Origin: an uncultured Eubacteriales bacterium
GTDB lineage: Bacteria; Bacillota; Clostridia; Saccharofermentanales; UBA5734
Assembly: GCA_903835065.1 (NCBI GenBank)
Contig: CAILLO010000028.1
Location: 42,471 to 106,470, forward strand
DNA length: 64,000 nt
Reading direction: 5' to 3'
In this document: piece by piece, positions 17,458 to 27,119 of the stretch
Position numbering within the stretch: position 1 is the stretch's first letter
Layout: every line of letters starts with the position of its first letter
The notes under the pieces: generated by a model
What the model saw: only the letters and a program-made list of their open reading frames with translations
What the model was told of the DNA's origin: nothing
Database searches by the model: none
Program-made: the position numbers and the translations under genes

Positions 17458-18519
17458 TCAGTATTCCTTCGTCTTCTCTTCGCCGCGCAGGACCCGGAGG
17501 GCCCCCGCCGCGAGCGATTCCATCTCTTCCTCGCCCGGGTACAGGGCGACCGGACCGAGGAAGGAAATGCGTTCCGTGATATCGCGGACCAGGGATTCCG
17601 AGCGGGCGAGCCCGCCCGTCAGGGCGATCCGGTCGATCCTTCCCCGGAGAACGGTCGCCATGGCGCCGACTTCCTTGGCGGTCTGGTAGGCCATCACCTC
17701 GAGGACCAGCGCGGCCAGCGCGTCGCCGGCGTCGGCACGGGCCTTCGCCTCGCGCGCGTCCCGCGTGCCGAGGTAGGCGAACATGCCGCCTTCTCCGGCG
17801 ACCCGCTTCTGCATCTCCTTCTGCGAGTACTTCCCGGAGTAGCAGAGTTTCGCGAGGGCCTGGGAGGGAAGGGAGCCGCACCGGTCGGGCGAGAACGGAC
17901 CTTCCTCTGCCGCGTCGTTGACGTCGACCATGCGGCCGTGGCGGTGCGCCGTCACGGAGATCCCGGTGCCGAGGTGCACGACGATCATATCGACCTCGTC
18001 GTAGCGCTTCCCCATATCGGTCGCGGCACGGCGCGCGACGGCCTTGCAGTTGAGAGCGTGCGAGCGGCTCAGGCGCGGCAGGTCGGGCATGCCGGACAGG
18101 CGCGCGACGGGTTCGAACTCGTCGACGACCACCGGGTCGACGACGTAGGCCGGCACGCCGGCTTCGGCGGCCAAGGCGGACGCGAGCTGGGCCCCGAGGT
18201 TGGAGGCGTGGAGGCCGAACCGGGCGGTGCGGACGTCCTCGAGCATCGCCTCGTCGACGAGGTAGGTGCCGCCGGCGACGGGTTTCAGCAGCCCGCCGCG
18301 GCCGACGACCGCGGAGAGGGACGCGACGGCGACGCCGGCTTCGCGCAGGGCGCGCTCGACGAGGGAGCGGCGGTAAGGGAGCTGGTCCTGCAGGCCGTCG
18401 GACGGCGCGAGGTCGTCCCCCAGATGCTCGATCGTCCGTTTCAGGACGACCGACTCGTCGTCGAAGACGGCGATTTTGGTAGAGGTGGCACCGGGGTTGA
18501 TGGCGAGCACTCGATACAT
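17458..18519 (-). CDS. buk: Butyrate kinase
   Basis: MYRVLAINPGATSTKIAVFDDESVVLKRTIEH...VGRGGLLKPVAGGTYLVDEAML...VVHLGTGISVTAHRHGRMVDVNDA. Confidence 0.95.
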   Translation of the reverse strand: MYRVLAINPGATSTKIAVFDDESVVLKRTIEHLGDDLAPSDGLQDQLPYRRSLVERALREAGVAVASLSAVVGRGGLLKPVAGGTYLVDEAMLEDVRTARFGLHASNLGAQLASALAAEAGVPAYVVDPVVVDEFEPVARLSGMPDLPRLSRSHALNCKAVARRAATDMGKRYDEVDMIVVHLGTGISVTAHRHGRMVDVNDAAEEGPFSPDRCGSLPSQALAKLCYSGKYSQKEMQKRVAGEGGMFAYLGTRDAREAKARADAGDALAALVLEVMAYQTAKEVGAMATVLRGRIDRIALTGGLARSESLVRDITERISFLGPVALYPGEEEMESLAAGALRVLRGEEKTKEY

Positions 18520-18564
18520 GCGTCCTCCTCGGAGCGGAATGGCGTGGAAGGGCTCTATCCGTTC

Positions 18565-18593
18565 AGCATAACCGTCGAGGGGGGGTGTGTAAA
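18565..18593 (-). promoter_or_regulatory. Promoter of buk-ptb-iorAB unit
   Basis: Minus strand TTTACA (18593-18588), 17-nt spacer, TATGCT (18570-18565). Confidence 0.55.
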
Positions 18594-18673
18594 ATACCCA
18601 ATTGGCGATGGCATAGAGTTGACGCACTGTCCGGGGCAGCTGACGATGGGGCGACGCGCCGCCCGTCCGCGGA

Positions 18674-19963
18674 CTACGCCAGGTGGAATGCGACGTCGAT
18701 GTCGCGGATCTCCTGGTCGGCGATGTGCACGATGCGACCGAGACCGGTCGACGCGAGGATCGAGCGGGCGGTGAACTCGGCGACCTCGAGACGGTCGAAG
18801 GCATTCAGCAGGCTGCTTCCCGTCACGATCACGCAGTCGTTCTCGCACAGCAGGACAGGGTGGCGCGCCGACAGGCGATCGGCCGTGCCCGCGGGGTCGA
18901 GGAAGCTCGCGCCGAACGGGACGCGGACCGCCTCGCGCAGCAGGATGTAGCTCTCGGGGATCGTGCGGGCGTCGAAGCCGGCGTCGGTCACGAGGAAGGC
19001 CATCATGTGCGGCGGGTGCGCGACGAGGACCGACTGGACGTCGGGGTGCCGCGCGTAGATCTCCTCGTGGAGCCGCGCGGAGCGGCTGGGCTTCTTGCCC
19101 GCCTCCTTGTGCCCTTCGCGGACCCGCACGAGGTCCTCGACGTCGAGGTACATCCGGTCGAGACCGAACGGCGTGATCACGAAGGAGCCGTCCGCGAGCC
19201 GCGCCGAGTAGGTGCCCTGGGTGCTCCTGAACAGGTTCTGCTCGTAGGAGCGGTGGATCAGCTTCACGAGGTCGCGGCGGACCGCGTTCTCCTCGCTCGA
19301 GTGGGAGACGGGCGTGAAGTCGGGCAGGTCGGCGAAGTTCATCTTGTCGGAGTTCTCGATCTGCTCGTCGGACAGCGTGCGGACCCGGCCGACCTTGAGG
19401 GCGTTGATCTCGAGCAGCGCGCAGGACTCGAGGGTCTCGAAGGCCATGAAGGCCTGGAAGATGTCCTTCGCGCCGATCACGACGCCGTGGTTCTCGAGCA
19501 CGACGACGTTGCAGCCCCGGTCGAATTCCGCGGCGATGTTCCCGCCGAGCAGGCGGCTGCCGGGCAGCGCGTAGGGGGCCAGCGCGACCTCCCCGCACAC
19601 GAGCTTCATGTTGGGGATCAGGTTGACCTCGGGCAGGCGGCGCACGATGCTGAAGGCCACGAGGGAGGGCGAATGCGCGTGCAGCACGGCCTTGATGTCG
19701 GGGCGGCGTTCGTAGACGGAGCGGTGGAACGGGTGCTCGGAGGAGGGCTTGTGCCGGCCGACGAAGGTGCCGTCGGGCAGGATGCGCATGATGTCGTCGC
19801 GCGTCAGCAAGCCCTTGTCGATGCCGCTCGGCGTGATCCAGATATCACCGTTCTCGTCCCGGATCGACAGATTGCCGCCGGACGTGGTCGTCATCCCGCG
19901 GTAGTAGATGCGGTGCATCATCATGACCAGCTGGTCGGCCGGGTGCAGCAGTTCGAATCTCAT
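18674..19963 (-). CDS. Two-domain class II aldolase/adducin protein
   Basis: Domain 1: SGGNLSIRD, PSSEHPFH, VLHAHSP, ENHGVVIGA. Domain 2 starts near EENAVRRDLVKLIHRSYEQNLF and repeats the fold with altered metal site. Confidence 0.88.
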   Translation of the reverse strand: MRFELLHPADQLVMMMHRIYYRGMTTTSGGNLSIRDENGDIWITPSGIDKGLLTRDDIMRILPDGTFVGRHKPSSEHPFHRSVYERRPDIKAVLHAHSPSLVAFSIVRRLPEVNLIPNMKLVCGEVALAPYALPGSRLLGGNIAAEFDRGCNVVVLENHGVVIGAKDIFQAFMAFETLESCALLEINALKVGRVRTLSDEQIENSDKMNFADLPDFTPVSHSSEENAVRRDLVKLIHRSYEQNLFRSTQGTYSARLADGSFVITPFGLDRMYLDVEDLVRVREGHKEAGKKPSRSARLHEEIYARHPDVQSVLVAHPPHMMAFLVTDAGFDARTIPESYILLREAVRVPFGASFLDPAGTADRLSARHPVLLCENDCVIVTGSSLLNAFDRLEVAEFTARSILASTGLGRIVHIADQEIRDIDVAFHLA

Positions 19964-20014
19964 GGCGGGTCCTCCCCTTCGCTTCCCATCGTACAACGGC
20001 CGCGCGGAGGCGCG

Positions 20015-20836
20015 TCAGCGGATCCGGTCGGGGTCGTACACGAGGTTGCCGAGCCCGCCGTCGGCGCGGCGACCGGTCCGGCCCATCGCCTTCGCGACCG
20101 GGTGCACCTGCCCCATGAATTCGAACGGGTAGTCGTCCGTGCGCCCGGCCAGCAGGTCGTCGCAGACGTCGATGCAGCTCTCGAGGAGGGCCTTGGGGAG
20201 CGCGCCGAGGATGTGCGACAGCAGCGCCTCGTCGTAGAGCGCGTCGTAGCCGCGCAGTCCGACGAGCGTCGCGCGGTAGTCGGCCACCGTCGAGCTGTCC
20301 GAGTCGAACAGGAATACGAACGGGTTGCAGCCGTCTCCGAAGAGCAGCTTGCGGTCCTCTCGGAACAGGATGCCGGTCATTCCCTGCGTATGGCCCGGCA
20401 GGGCGACCGCCTCGAGCGTCGTGCCGCCGAGGTCGAACACCGCGCCGTGCACGAGCGGGCGCCAGTCGACCGTATGCTCCGGCGCGAGGTCGGCGTCGCC
20501 CAGGCGGTCGACGGCGTCGCCCAGGAAGATCCGCGCGTAGTCCTTCGTGAAGGCGCGCGAGACGTGGCGGTCTACGAGGTCGCGGTCGGCGTCCGCGAGG
20601 TACGCGGATCCGAACCAGGAGACACCGCCCGCGTGGTCGGCATGCCCGTGCGTCACGAGCACGGTCAGGGGCAGCGACGTCAGCGTCGAGACGAAGGCCG
20701 CGAGGTCGCCGATTCCGGTGCCGGTGTCGACGAGGGCGGCGCGGTCGCGCCCCTCCGCGAGATACATGTGGACGTTGGTGACGTCGGTGATCCGGCGCAG
20801 CGAATCCGTGACGCGTTCGACCTTGAAGAATTCCAT
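20015..20836 (-). CDS. Metallo-beta-lactamase fold hydrolase
   Basis: VTHGHADHAGGVSWF (HxHxDH) and LPGHTQGMTGILFREDRKLLFGDGC. Confidence 0.95.
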   Translation of the reverse strand: MEFFKVERVTDSLRRITDVTNVHMYLAEGRDRAALVDTGTGIGDLAAFVSTLTSLPLTVLVTHGHADHAGGVSWFGSAYLADADRDLVDRHVSRAFTKDYARIFLGDAVDRLGDADLAPEHTVDWRPLVHGAVFDLGGTTLEAVALPGHTQGMTGILFREDRKLLFGDGCNPFVFLFDSDSSTVADYRATLVGLRGYDALYDEALLSHILGALPKALLESCIDVCDDLLAGRTDDYPFEFMGQVHPVAKAMGRTGRRADGGLGNLVYDPDRIR

Positions 20837-20920
20837 GGCGGCTCCTCCTCGAATCGGATATGCGGAACATCCAGTCCATCGTACCGCTCTTCGGCGCCCG
20901 CGTCACCGGGTAACGCGGAA

Positions 20921-20950
20921 GGACCCCCGGAGCGTCGGCTCCGGAGGTCC
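20921..20950 (-). terminator. Hairpin downstream of xylA, probable weak terminator
   Basis: GGACctCCGGAGCC-gac-GctCCGGgggTCC with short TTCC tail on the minus strand. Confidence 0.5.
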
Positions 20951-21019
20951 ATGCAGGGATGCAGGGCGATGGGGCGGCGCTTCGGCGGGATGAACCGCGA
21001 TCCGCGCCAGCGCCCTCCC

Positions 21020-22339
21020 CTACCCTTCGGTCAGGTAGGCGTTGAGCAGCGACTCGAGCCACTCCTGGCGGCCGGAGACGTTGCGCACCTGGTCGTGTTC
21101 GAGCGCGTAGGCCTCGAGCTCCTTGAAGCCGACCCTGCCGTCGAGGATCTCCTTGCCGATGCCCTTCGTCCAGCTGTCGTAGCGCTTCGCCACGAAGGCG
21201 TCGAGCTTCCCGTCCTGCTGGATGCGGTACGCCGTGCGCAGGCCCTTCGCGAAGGCGTCCATGCCGGCGATGTGGCCGAGAAAGAGGTCGACGGGCTCGA
21301 ACGAGCCGCGGCGCACCTTGGCGTCGAAGTTGAGGCCGCCCTTCTTGAATCCGCCGTCCTTGAGGACCTCGAGCATCGCGAGCGTGGTGTCGTAGAGGTT
21401 GGTCGGGAACTGGTCCGTGTCCCAGCCGAGCATCGGGTCGCCCTGGTTGGCGTCGATGCTGCCGAGCATGCCGTTGAGGCGGGCGACGGCCAGGTCGTGC
21501 TGGAAGGTGTGGGCGGCAAGCGTCGCGTGGTTCGCTTCGATGTTGAGCTTGAAGTACTTGTCGAGGCCGTACTTCGTCAGGAACCCGACGACCGTGGCGG
21601 CGTCGAAATCGTACTGGTGCTTGGTGGGTTCCTTGGGCTTGGGCTCGATCAGGAACTGCCCGGTGAAGCCGATCTCCTTGGCATAGTCGACGGCCAAGCG
21701 CAGGAAGCGCGCCAGGTTGTCGAGTTCGAGCCCCATGTCGGTGTTGAGCAACGTCTCGTAGCCCTCGCGGCCACCCCAGAAGACATAGTTCTGGCCGCCG
21801 AGCTCCTTCGTCACTTCCATCGCCTTCTTGACCTGGGCGGCGGCGAATGCGAAGACGTCGGCGTTGGGGGAGGTCGAGGCGCCGTGGACGAAGCGCGGGT
21901 GGCTGAAGGCGTTGGTCGTGCCCCAGAGGAGCTTGACGTCGCTGTCCTTCATGAGGTCCTTGGTGTAGCGGACGATCGCGTCGAGGTTGCAGTTGGTCTG
22001 GGACAAGGTGTCGGCTTCCGGCGCGATGTCGCGGTCGTGGAAGCAGAAGAACGGCGCGCCGAGCTTGCCGCACAGTTCGAAGTTGGCCTCCATCTTGGAC
22101 TTCGCGAGGTCGAGCGGGTCGGTGACGTCGTGCCAGGGGCGGATCGCGGTGCCGCGGCCGAACGGGTCGGACCCTTCCGCCTGGTACGTGTGCCAGAAGG
22201 CCACGGCGAAGCGGAGGTGCTCCCGCATCGTCTTGCCGCCGATCTTCTCATCGGCCTTGTAGAACCGGAAGGCGAGAGGGTTGTCGGTCTTCGGGCCCTC
22301 GTACGGGATCTTCGGGACATCGGGGAAATACGTGCGCAT
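21020..22339 (-). CDS. xylA: Xylose isomerase
   Basis: [25 protein letters not shown]-like start, [61 protein letters not shown]. Confidence 0.97.
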   Translation of the reverse strand: MRTYFPDVPKIPYEGPKTDNPLAFRFYKADEKIGGKTMREHLRFAVAFWHTYQAEGSDPFGRGTAIRPWHDVTDPLDLAKSKMEANFELCGKLGAPFFCFHDRDIAPEADTLSQTNCNLDAIVRYTKDLMKDSDVKLLWGTTNAFSHPRFVHGASTSPNADVFAFAAAQVKKAMEVTKELGGQNYVFWGGREGYETLLNTDMGLELDNLARFLRLAVDYAKEIGFTGQFLIEPKPKEPTKHQYDFDAATVVGFLTKYGLDKYFKLNIEANHATLAAHTFQHDLAVARLNGMLGSIDANQGDPMLGWDTDQFPTNLYDTTLAMLEVLKDGGFKKGGLNFDAKVRRGSFEPVDLFLGHIAGMDAFAKGLRTAYRIQQDGKLDAFVAKRYDSWTKGIGKEILDGRVGFKELEAYALEHDQVRNVSGRQEWLESLLNAYLTEG

Positions 22340-22444
22340 GGGGAACCTCCTTGCGGCGGGGTCGGCCGCTGACGGGCGGATGTCATGGCACTATATTAAA
22401 TGAATTTACAAAGTTTGGGAAGGGGGGAATCGAGGTCGCGGTCG

Positions 22445-23467
22445 TCAGCAGATCCGGGGCAGGCCCTCGCCGGACAGCGCCTCGACGAAGCGCGTGGTGC
22501 CGAGGGCGGTGCGCATGCGCACGCCGGGGCGCTCCTCGAAGCACCCGACGCGGACGGCGCCGGCGGACAGCGGGTGCGAGCGCAGCGCCGCGAGCGCCTT
22601 CTCCTCGTCCGCCGCGGGGACGACGGCGACGAAGCGGCCCTCGCAACCCATGACCATCGGGTCGAGGCCGAGCAGGTCGCACAGCGCGCGGACCTCGGGG
22701 CGGACGGGAATCGATGCCTCGTCGAACAGCAGGCCGCAGCGCGAGGACGCGGCGATCTCGCCCGAGATCGTCGCCAGGCCGCCGCGGGTGACATCGCGCA
22801 TCGCGCGCACGTCGACGCCGCTCGCCAACAGGGCGTCCACGGGGCCGACCAGCGGGGCGCAGTCGCTCGGGACGGGCAGGTCCATTCCGCTGCGCGCCGC
22901 CAGGATGCAGGCGTGGTGGTCTCCGACGGGTCCCGAGACGAGCAGGACGTCGCCGGGGCGCGCGCAGGCGGCGGAGGGCGCGGGGCGACCGGGCTCGCGG
23001 ACGCCGAGGCCGCTGGTCGTGATATAGAGGCCGGGCGTTCCGGCGCGGGCGCCGATCACCTTGGTGTCGCCGGCGACGATGCGGACATCTGCCTCCCGAG
23101 CGGTCCGGGCCATCCCGTCGACCACCTCCTCGAGGTCTGCGACCGGCAGGCCCTCCTCGAGGATGAAGGCGGCCGTCAGCCAGAGGGGGCGGGCCCCCAT
23201 CATGAGCAGGTCGTTGACGGTGCCGCACACGGCGAGGCTCCCGATGGTGCCGCCGAGGAACCTGTAGGGGGTCACGACGAACGAGTCGGTCGTGAAGGCC
23301 AGTTCGGAGCCGGCGGCGCCCGGGACGGGCAGGACCGCGGCGTCCTCCATGCGGGCGAGGACGTCGTTCGACAAGCGGCTCGCGAACAGCTCCCCGATCA
23401 GCGCCGCGGACTCCTGGCCGCCTGCGCCGTGGACCATCCGGATCGCGTCGTCCCGCCGCGCGCTCAC
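22445..23467 (-). CDS. hypE: Hydrogenase maturation factor HypE
   Basis: GTG start overlapping hypD stop; HGAGGQES; conserved C-terminal PRIC. Confidence 0.96.
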   Translation of the reverse strand: MSARRDDAIRMVHGAGGQESAALIGELFASRLSNDVLARMEDAAVLPVPGAAGSELAFTTDSFVVTPYRFLGGTIGSLAVCGTVNDLLMMGARPLWLTAAFILEEGLPVADLEEVVDGMARTAREADVRIVAGDTKVIGARAGTPGLYITTSGLGVREPGRPAPSAACARPGDVLLVSGPVGDHHACILAARSGMDLPVPSDCAPLVGPVDALLASGVDVRAMRDVTRGGLATISGEIAASSRCGLLFDEASIPVRPEVRALCDLLGLDPMVMGCEGRFVAVVPAADEEKALAALRSHPLSAGAVRVGCFEERPGVRMRTALGTTRFVEALSGEGLPRIC

Positions 23468-24531
23468 GCCCGGTTCCCTTCGGCGCCGTGGAAACGGTGC
23501 CAGATCCCGCAGGCGCCTTCTGGGGACACCATGCAGGGGCCGATCGGCGTGCGCGGGGTGCAGGCCGTGCCGAACATCGGGCAGTCCTGCGGGTCGCAGC
23601 GGCCGCGGATCACCTCGCCGCAGCGGCAGCCCGGCGTTTCGTCCCGGTCGGGCGCGGCGTCGTCGAACGGCACCGCGAAGCCGGCGAATTCCGGACGCAG
23701 GCGCAGTCCGGAGCCGGGGATGACGCCGAGGCCGCGCCACCAGGCGTCGCAGGGCTCGTAGACGCGTCCGATGGCGGCGACCGCGCGCGGGTTCCCCTCG
23801 GGGCGGACCGCCGTCGGATAGAGGTTGTGGACTGCGTGGCGTCCGGCCTGGCGCTGCTCGAGCAGGTCGAGCACGCCGGCGAGGATCGACTCGGCGTCGA
23901 AGCCCGCGACCGCGAAGGGGCGGTGGTACTTCTCCGCCAGCGGCCGGTACGCGTCCGACCCGAGCACGACGCTGACGTGGCCGGGAGCGAGGAAGCCGTC
24001 GAGGCCGGGTTCATTGGCGAGCAGCCAGTCGAGGGCCGGGACGACCGTCTTGAGGGACGTGAGCAGGCGGAGGTTGCGGAGCCCGAGCCGGACCGCCTCG
24101 TCGAGCAGCAGCGCATAGGCCGGCGCGGTCGTCTCGAAGCCGACGGCGGCGATCACGTACGTGCGCTCGGGGTGGTCCGCGGCGAGCTTCAGGGAGTCCA
24201 TGGGGGACAGCATCAGCGCGACGTCCCCTCCCTGGGCGGCGGCGCCGGCGAGGTCGGTCGAGGCGCCCGGCACCTTGCGCATGTCGCCGAACGACAGCAG
24301 CGTCGTCGCGGGCGCGAGCGCGGCCTCCACGCAGCGGTCGATGTAGGAGGCGGACGTGACGCAGACGGGGCATCCGGGGCCGGATACGAGGCGGACCCCG
24401 GGAGGGAGCAGTTCGCGGATCCCGTTGCGGAAGATCGAAGCGGTGTGAGTGCCGCAGACCTCCATCAGCCGCGCGGGCGGGCCGTCGTAGGCGGCGAGGC
24501 TCGCGACGAGACGGTCAGGGGCGGCCGTCAT
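23464..24531 (-). CDS. hypD: Hydrogenase maturation factor HypD
   Basis: LMEVCGTHTASIFRNGIRELLPPGVRLVSGPGCPVCVTSASYID. Confidence 0.97.
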   Translation of the reverse strand: MTAAPDRLVASLAAYDGPPARLMEVCGTHTASIFRNGIRELLPPGVRLVSGPGCPVCVTSASYIDRCVEAALAPATTLLSFGDMRKVPGASTDLAGAAAQGGDVALMLSPMDSLKLAADHPERTYVIAAVGFETTAPAYALLLDEAVRLGLRNLRLLTSLKTVVPALDWLLANEPGLDGFLAPGHVSVVLGSDAYRPLAEKYHRPFAVAGFDAESILAGVLDLLEQRQAGRHAVHNLYPTAVRPEGNPRAVAAIGRVYEPCDAWWRGLGVIPGSGLRLRPEFAGFAVPFDDAAPDRDETPGCRCGEVIRGRCDPQDCPMFGTACTPRTPIGPCMVSPEGACGIWHRFHGAEGNRA

Positions 24532-24745
24532 TCGAGGCCTCCTCCAGTTCGCGGACCAGCTCGAGCAGGTCGCGGGCGCGCTCCGGCTCCATGACCTCGA
24601 TAGCGCAACCGGCGTGCACGAGCACGAAGTCGCCGGGCTTCGCGTCGACGAGTCCGAGGGCGACGGTGGTGCGGAGACCGGAGTAGTCGATTTCGGCCGT
24701 TTTGCCGTCGATGCGGACGACGAGGCCGGGCAGGGCGATGCACAT
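24515..24745 (-). CDS. hypC: Hydrogenase assembly chaperone HypC
   Basis: MCIALPGLVVRIDGKTAEIDYSGLRTTVALGLVDAKPGDFVLVHAGCAIEVM. Confidence 0.95.
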   Translation of the reverse strand: MCIALPGLVVRIDGKTAEIDYSGLRTTVALGLVDAKPGDFVLVHAGCAIEVMEPERARDLLELVRELEEASNDGRP

Positions 24746-24767
24746 GGTCGGACCTCTTCCCTTTCGT

Positions 24768-27119
24768 TCAGCGGGTGCCCGACAGGGCCACCCAGGCTTG
24801 CCCGAGGGCGATGCCGCCGTCGTTGGGCGGCACGTCCCGGTTGCAGTATACACGGAATCCGGCCTCCGCGAGGAGGTCGCGACAGCGGACGGACAGGACG
24901 CGATTCTGGAAGACCCCGCCCGTGAGGGCGGCGTCGGCGACGCCCGTGCGGTCGCGGACGCGCCCGCAGAGCGCGGCGGTCGCTCGGGCGAGCGACTCGT
25001 GGAAGTCGAGGGCGGCCTGGAGGACTTCGCCGGGCGCACGACCGGTCCCGGCGAGCCGGCGGACCAGCGGGCGGGTGTCCACGACGAGGCGGTCGTCGGA
25101 TCCGTCGAGCGGCAGCGGCACGGGGTCCGGGACCATCCCGGCGAGGAGGGCGTCGCGCGCGGCGGCCTCGAGGAGGATGGCCGCCTCGGCCTCGTAGCGG
25201 CTGACGAGGCAGAGCCCGAGCAGGGCGCTCGCGGCGTCGAACAGGCGGCCGGCGCTGGACGAGACGTGGACGGCGACGCCGGCGTCGAGCGCGCGCAGCA
25301 GCGCGGCGGCCGGGTCGGCGTCGAACCGGGTCGGGCCGGACGGAGCGGGGCCGTCGCGCCGCGCGAGGGCCGCGACCGCGGACGCGGCGTCGGCGCCGAA
25401 GGCGTCGCGGAGATACGAGACCGCGGCCTTCCAGCCCTCGCGGGAGGCGCTGTCGCCGCCGGCGAGGAGGACGGGGCGCAGGTGGCCGGCCCGCTCGAAC
25501 GAAGCGCCCGCGCACAGGAGGAACTCGCCGCCCCAGACGGTACCGTCCGTGCCGTAGCCGGTGCCGTCGAAGGCCACGCCGAGGACGGGGCCGAGGAGGC
25601 CGTGTTCGGCCTGGACGGAGGCGACGTGCGCGTGGTGGTGCTGGACGGGGACGAGCGGCAGGCCCGACGCGCGGGCGAAGCGGGTCGAGAGGTAGCCCGG
25701 GTGGAGGTCGTGCGCGACGAGGACCGGCCGGACGCCGAAGAGAGAGGCCATCCGGCCCGCTTCGGCGGCGTAGCGGTCGTAGGAGGCCTCGGACGCCAGG
25801 TCGCCGAAGAAGGGGCCGGGGTAGGCGTAGGGGCCGCGGGACAGGCAGAAGGACGCCTTGAGGTCGGCGCCGGCCGCGAGCAGGTCGGGCCCGGACGAGG
25901 CGAGGTAGACGGGCAGCGGGGCGTGGCCGCGGGCGCGGCGCAGGACCTGCGGGAGGCCGCCGGCGACCTGCGCGACCGAGTCGTCGAGTCCGGTGCGGAT
26001 GGGGCGGTCGTGGTGGAGGATGCCGTCGGGGCGGGAGCCGTCGACGCCGACGAGATCGAAAAGCTCGGATTCCGTGGTCATGATGGGCTGGTCGGAGGCG
26101 TTGGCGGAGGTGGCGACGAGGGGGCCGAGCTCGGCGAGCAGCAGCGCCTGCAGGGGGGTGTAGGGCAGGAAGGCGCCGACCTGGCGGCTGCCACGCGTCA
26201 CGGCGGCGACCAGAGGAGTCGCGCCGGGGTCGGCGGCGGCCAGACGGTCGAGGAGGACGATGGGGCGGGCGCGCGAGGCGAGCAGCGCGGCCTCGGGTCC
26301 GGAGACGGCGCAGAGGCAGCGGATCGACGCGAGGTCGGGGAACAGGACCGCGAAGGGCTTCTGGTCGCGGCCCTTCAGGCGACGCAGCCGTTCGACGGCG
26401 TCGGCGGAGTCGGTCCGGCAGCAGAGGTGGTAGCCGCCGATGCCCTTGACGGCGACGAGTCCGCCGGACCGCAGCGCGGCGACCGCCGCCACGAGCGCGG
26501 CCTCGCCGGTCGCGTCCGCTCCCCCGCCGCCCGGCGCGTTCGACCGATAGCCCAGCTGCGGGCCGCAGTGGTGGCAGGACACCGTCTGGGCATGGTAGCG
26601 CCGGTCCGAGCGCGACGAATATTCCGCGGCGCACGCGGGACACATCGGGAAGCCGGCCATGGCCGTGTTCTCCCGGTCGTAGGGCAGCCGGTCGAGAATC
26701 GTGTAGCGGGGTCCGCAGGACTGGCAGCTGATCATGGCGTGGCGGTAGCGGCGGTCGCCAGGGTCGGCGAGCTCGCGCAGGCAGTCGGGGCACACGGGCA
26801 GGTCGGGGGGGAACAGTGCCGCGCCCTCGTCGTCGGTCCCGCTCTCGACGACGCGGAAGCCGTGCACGAAGGGGTCGGAGGGTCCGTCGTAGGGCGCGGT
26901 CTCGAGGTGGACGATCTCGGCCTGGGGCGGCAGGAACCCGCGGAGGTCGGCCAGGAAGGCGTCGAGGATATCGGGTCCGGCTTCGGCGAGGATCTCGACG
27001 CGGCCGCCCAGGTTGCGCACCTCGCCGGCGACGCCGCGCGCCGCGGCCAGACGGGCTACGTAGGGACGGAATCCGACGCCCTGGACGATGCCGCGGACGG
27101 ACACCGAGAGGCGCTTCAC
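24768..27119 (-). CDS. hypF: Carbamoyltransferase HypF
   Basis: GTG start; N-terminal acylphosphatase VRGIVQGVGFRPYVARLA; zinc fingers CPDCLRELADPGDRRYRHAMISCQSCGPRYTI; VQHHHAHVASVQAEHG. Confidence 0.97.
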   Translation of the reverse strand: MKRLSVSVRGIVQGVGFRPYVARLAAARGVAGEVRNLGGRVEILAEAGPDILDAFLADLRGFLPPQAEIVHLETAPYDGPSDPFVHGFRVVESGTDDEGAALFPPDLPVCPDCLRELADPGDRRYRHAMISCQSCGPRYTILDRLPYDRENTAMAGFPMCPACAAEYSSRSDRRYHAQTVSCHHCGPQLGYRSNAPGGGGADATGEAALVAAVAALRSGGLVAVKGIGGYHLCCRTDSADAVERLRRLKGRDQKPFAVLFPDLASIRCLCAVSGPEAALLASRARPIVLLDRLAAADPGATPLVAAVTRGSRQVGAFLPYTPLQALLLAELGPLVATSANASDQPIMTTESELFDLVGVDGSRPDGILHHDRPIRTGLDDSVAQVAGGLPQVLRRARGHAPLPVYLASSGPDLLAAGADLKASFCLSRGPYAYPGPFFGDLASEASYDRYAAEAGRMASLFGVRPVLVAHDLHPGYLSTRFARASGLPLVPVQHHHAHVASVQAEHGLLGPVLGVAFDGTGYGTDGTVWGGEFLLCAGASFERAGHLRPVLLAGGDSASREGWKAAVSYLRDAFGADAASAVAALARRDGPAPSGPTRFDADPAAALLRALDAGVAVHVSSSAGRLFDAASALLGLCLVSRYEAEAAILLEAAARDALLAGMVPDPVPLPLDGSDDRLVVDTRPLVRRLAGTGRAPGEVLQAALDFHESLARATAALCGRVRDRTGVADAALTGGVFQNRVLSVRCRDLLAEAGFRVYCNRDVPPNDGGIALGQAWVALSGTR

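Noticed and set aside
22445-23467. SelD (selenophosphate synthetase) for the AIRS-fold protein
   Set aside because: C-terminal PRIC and the hypC-hypD-hypE order identify HypE.
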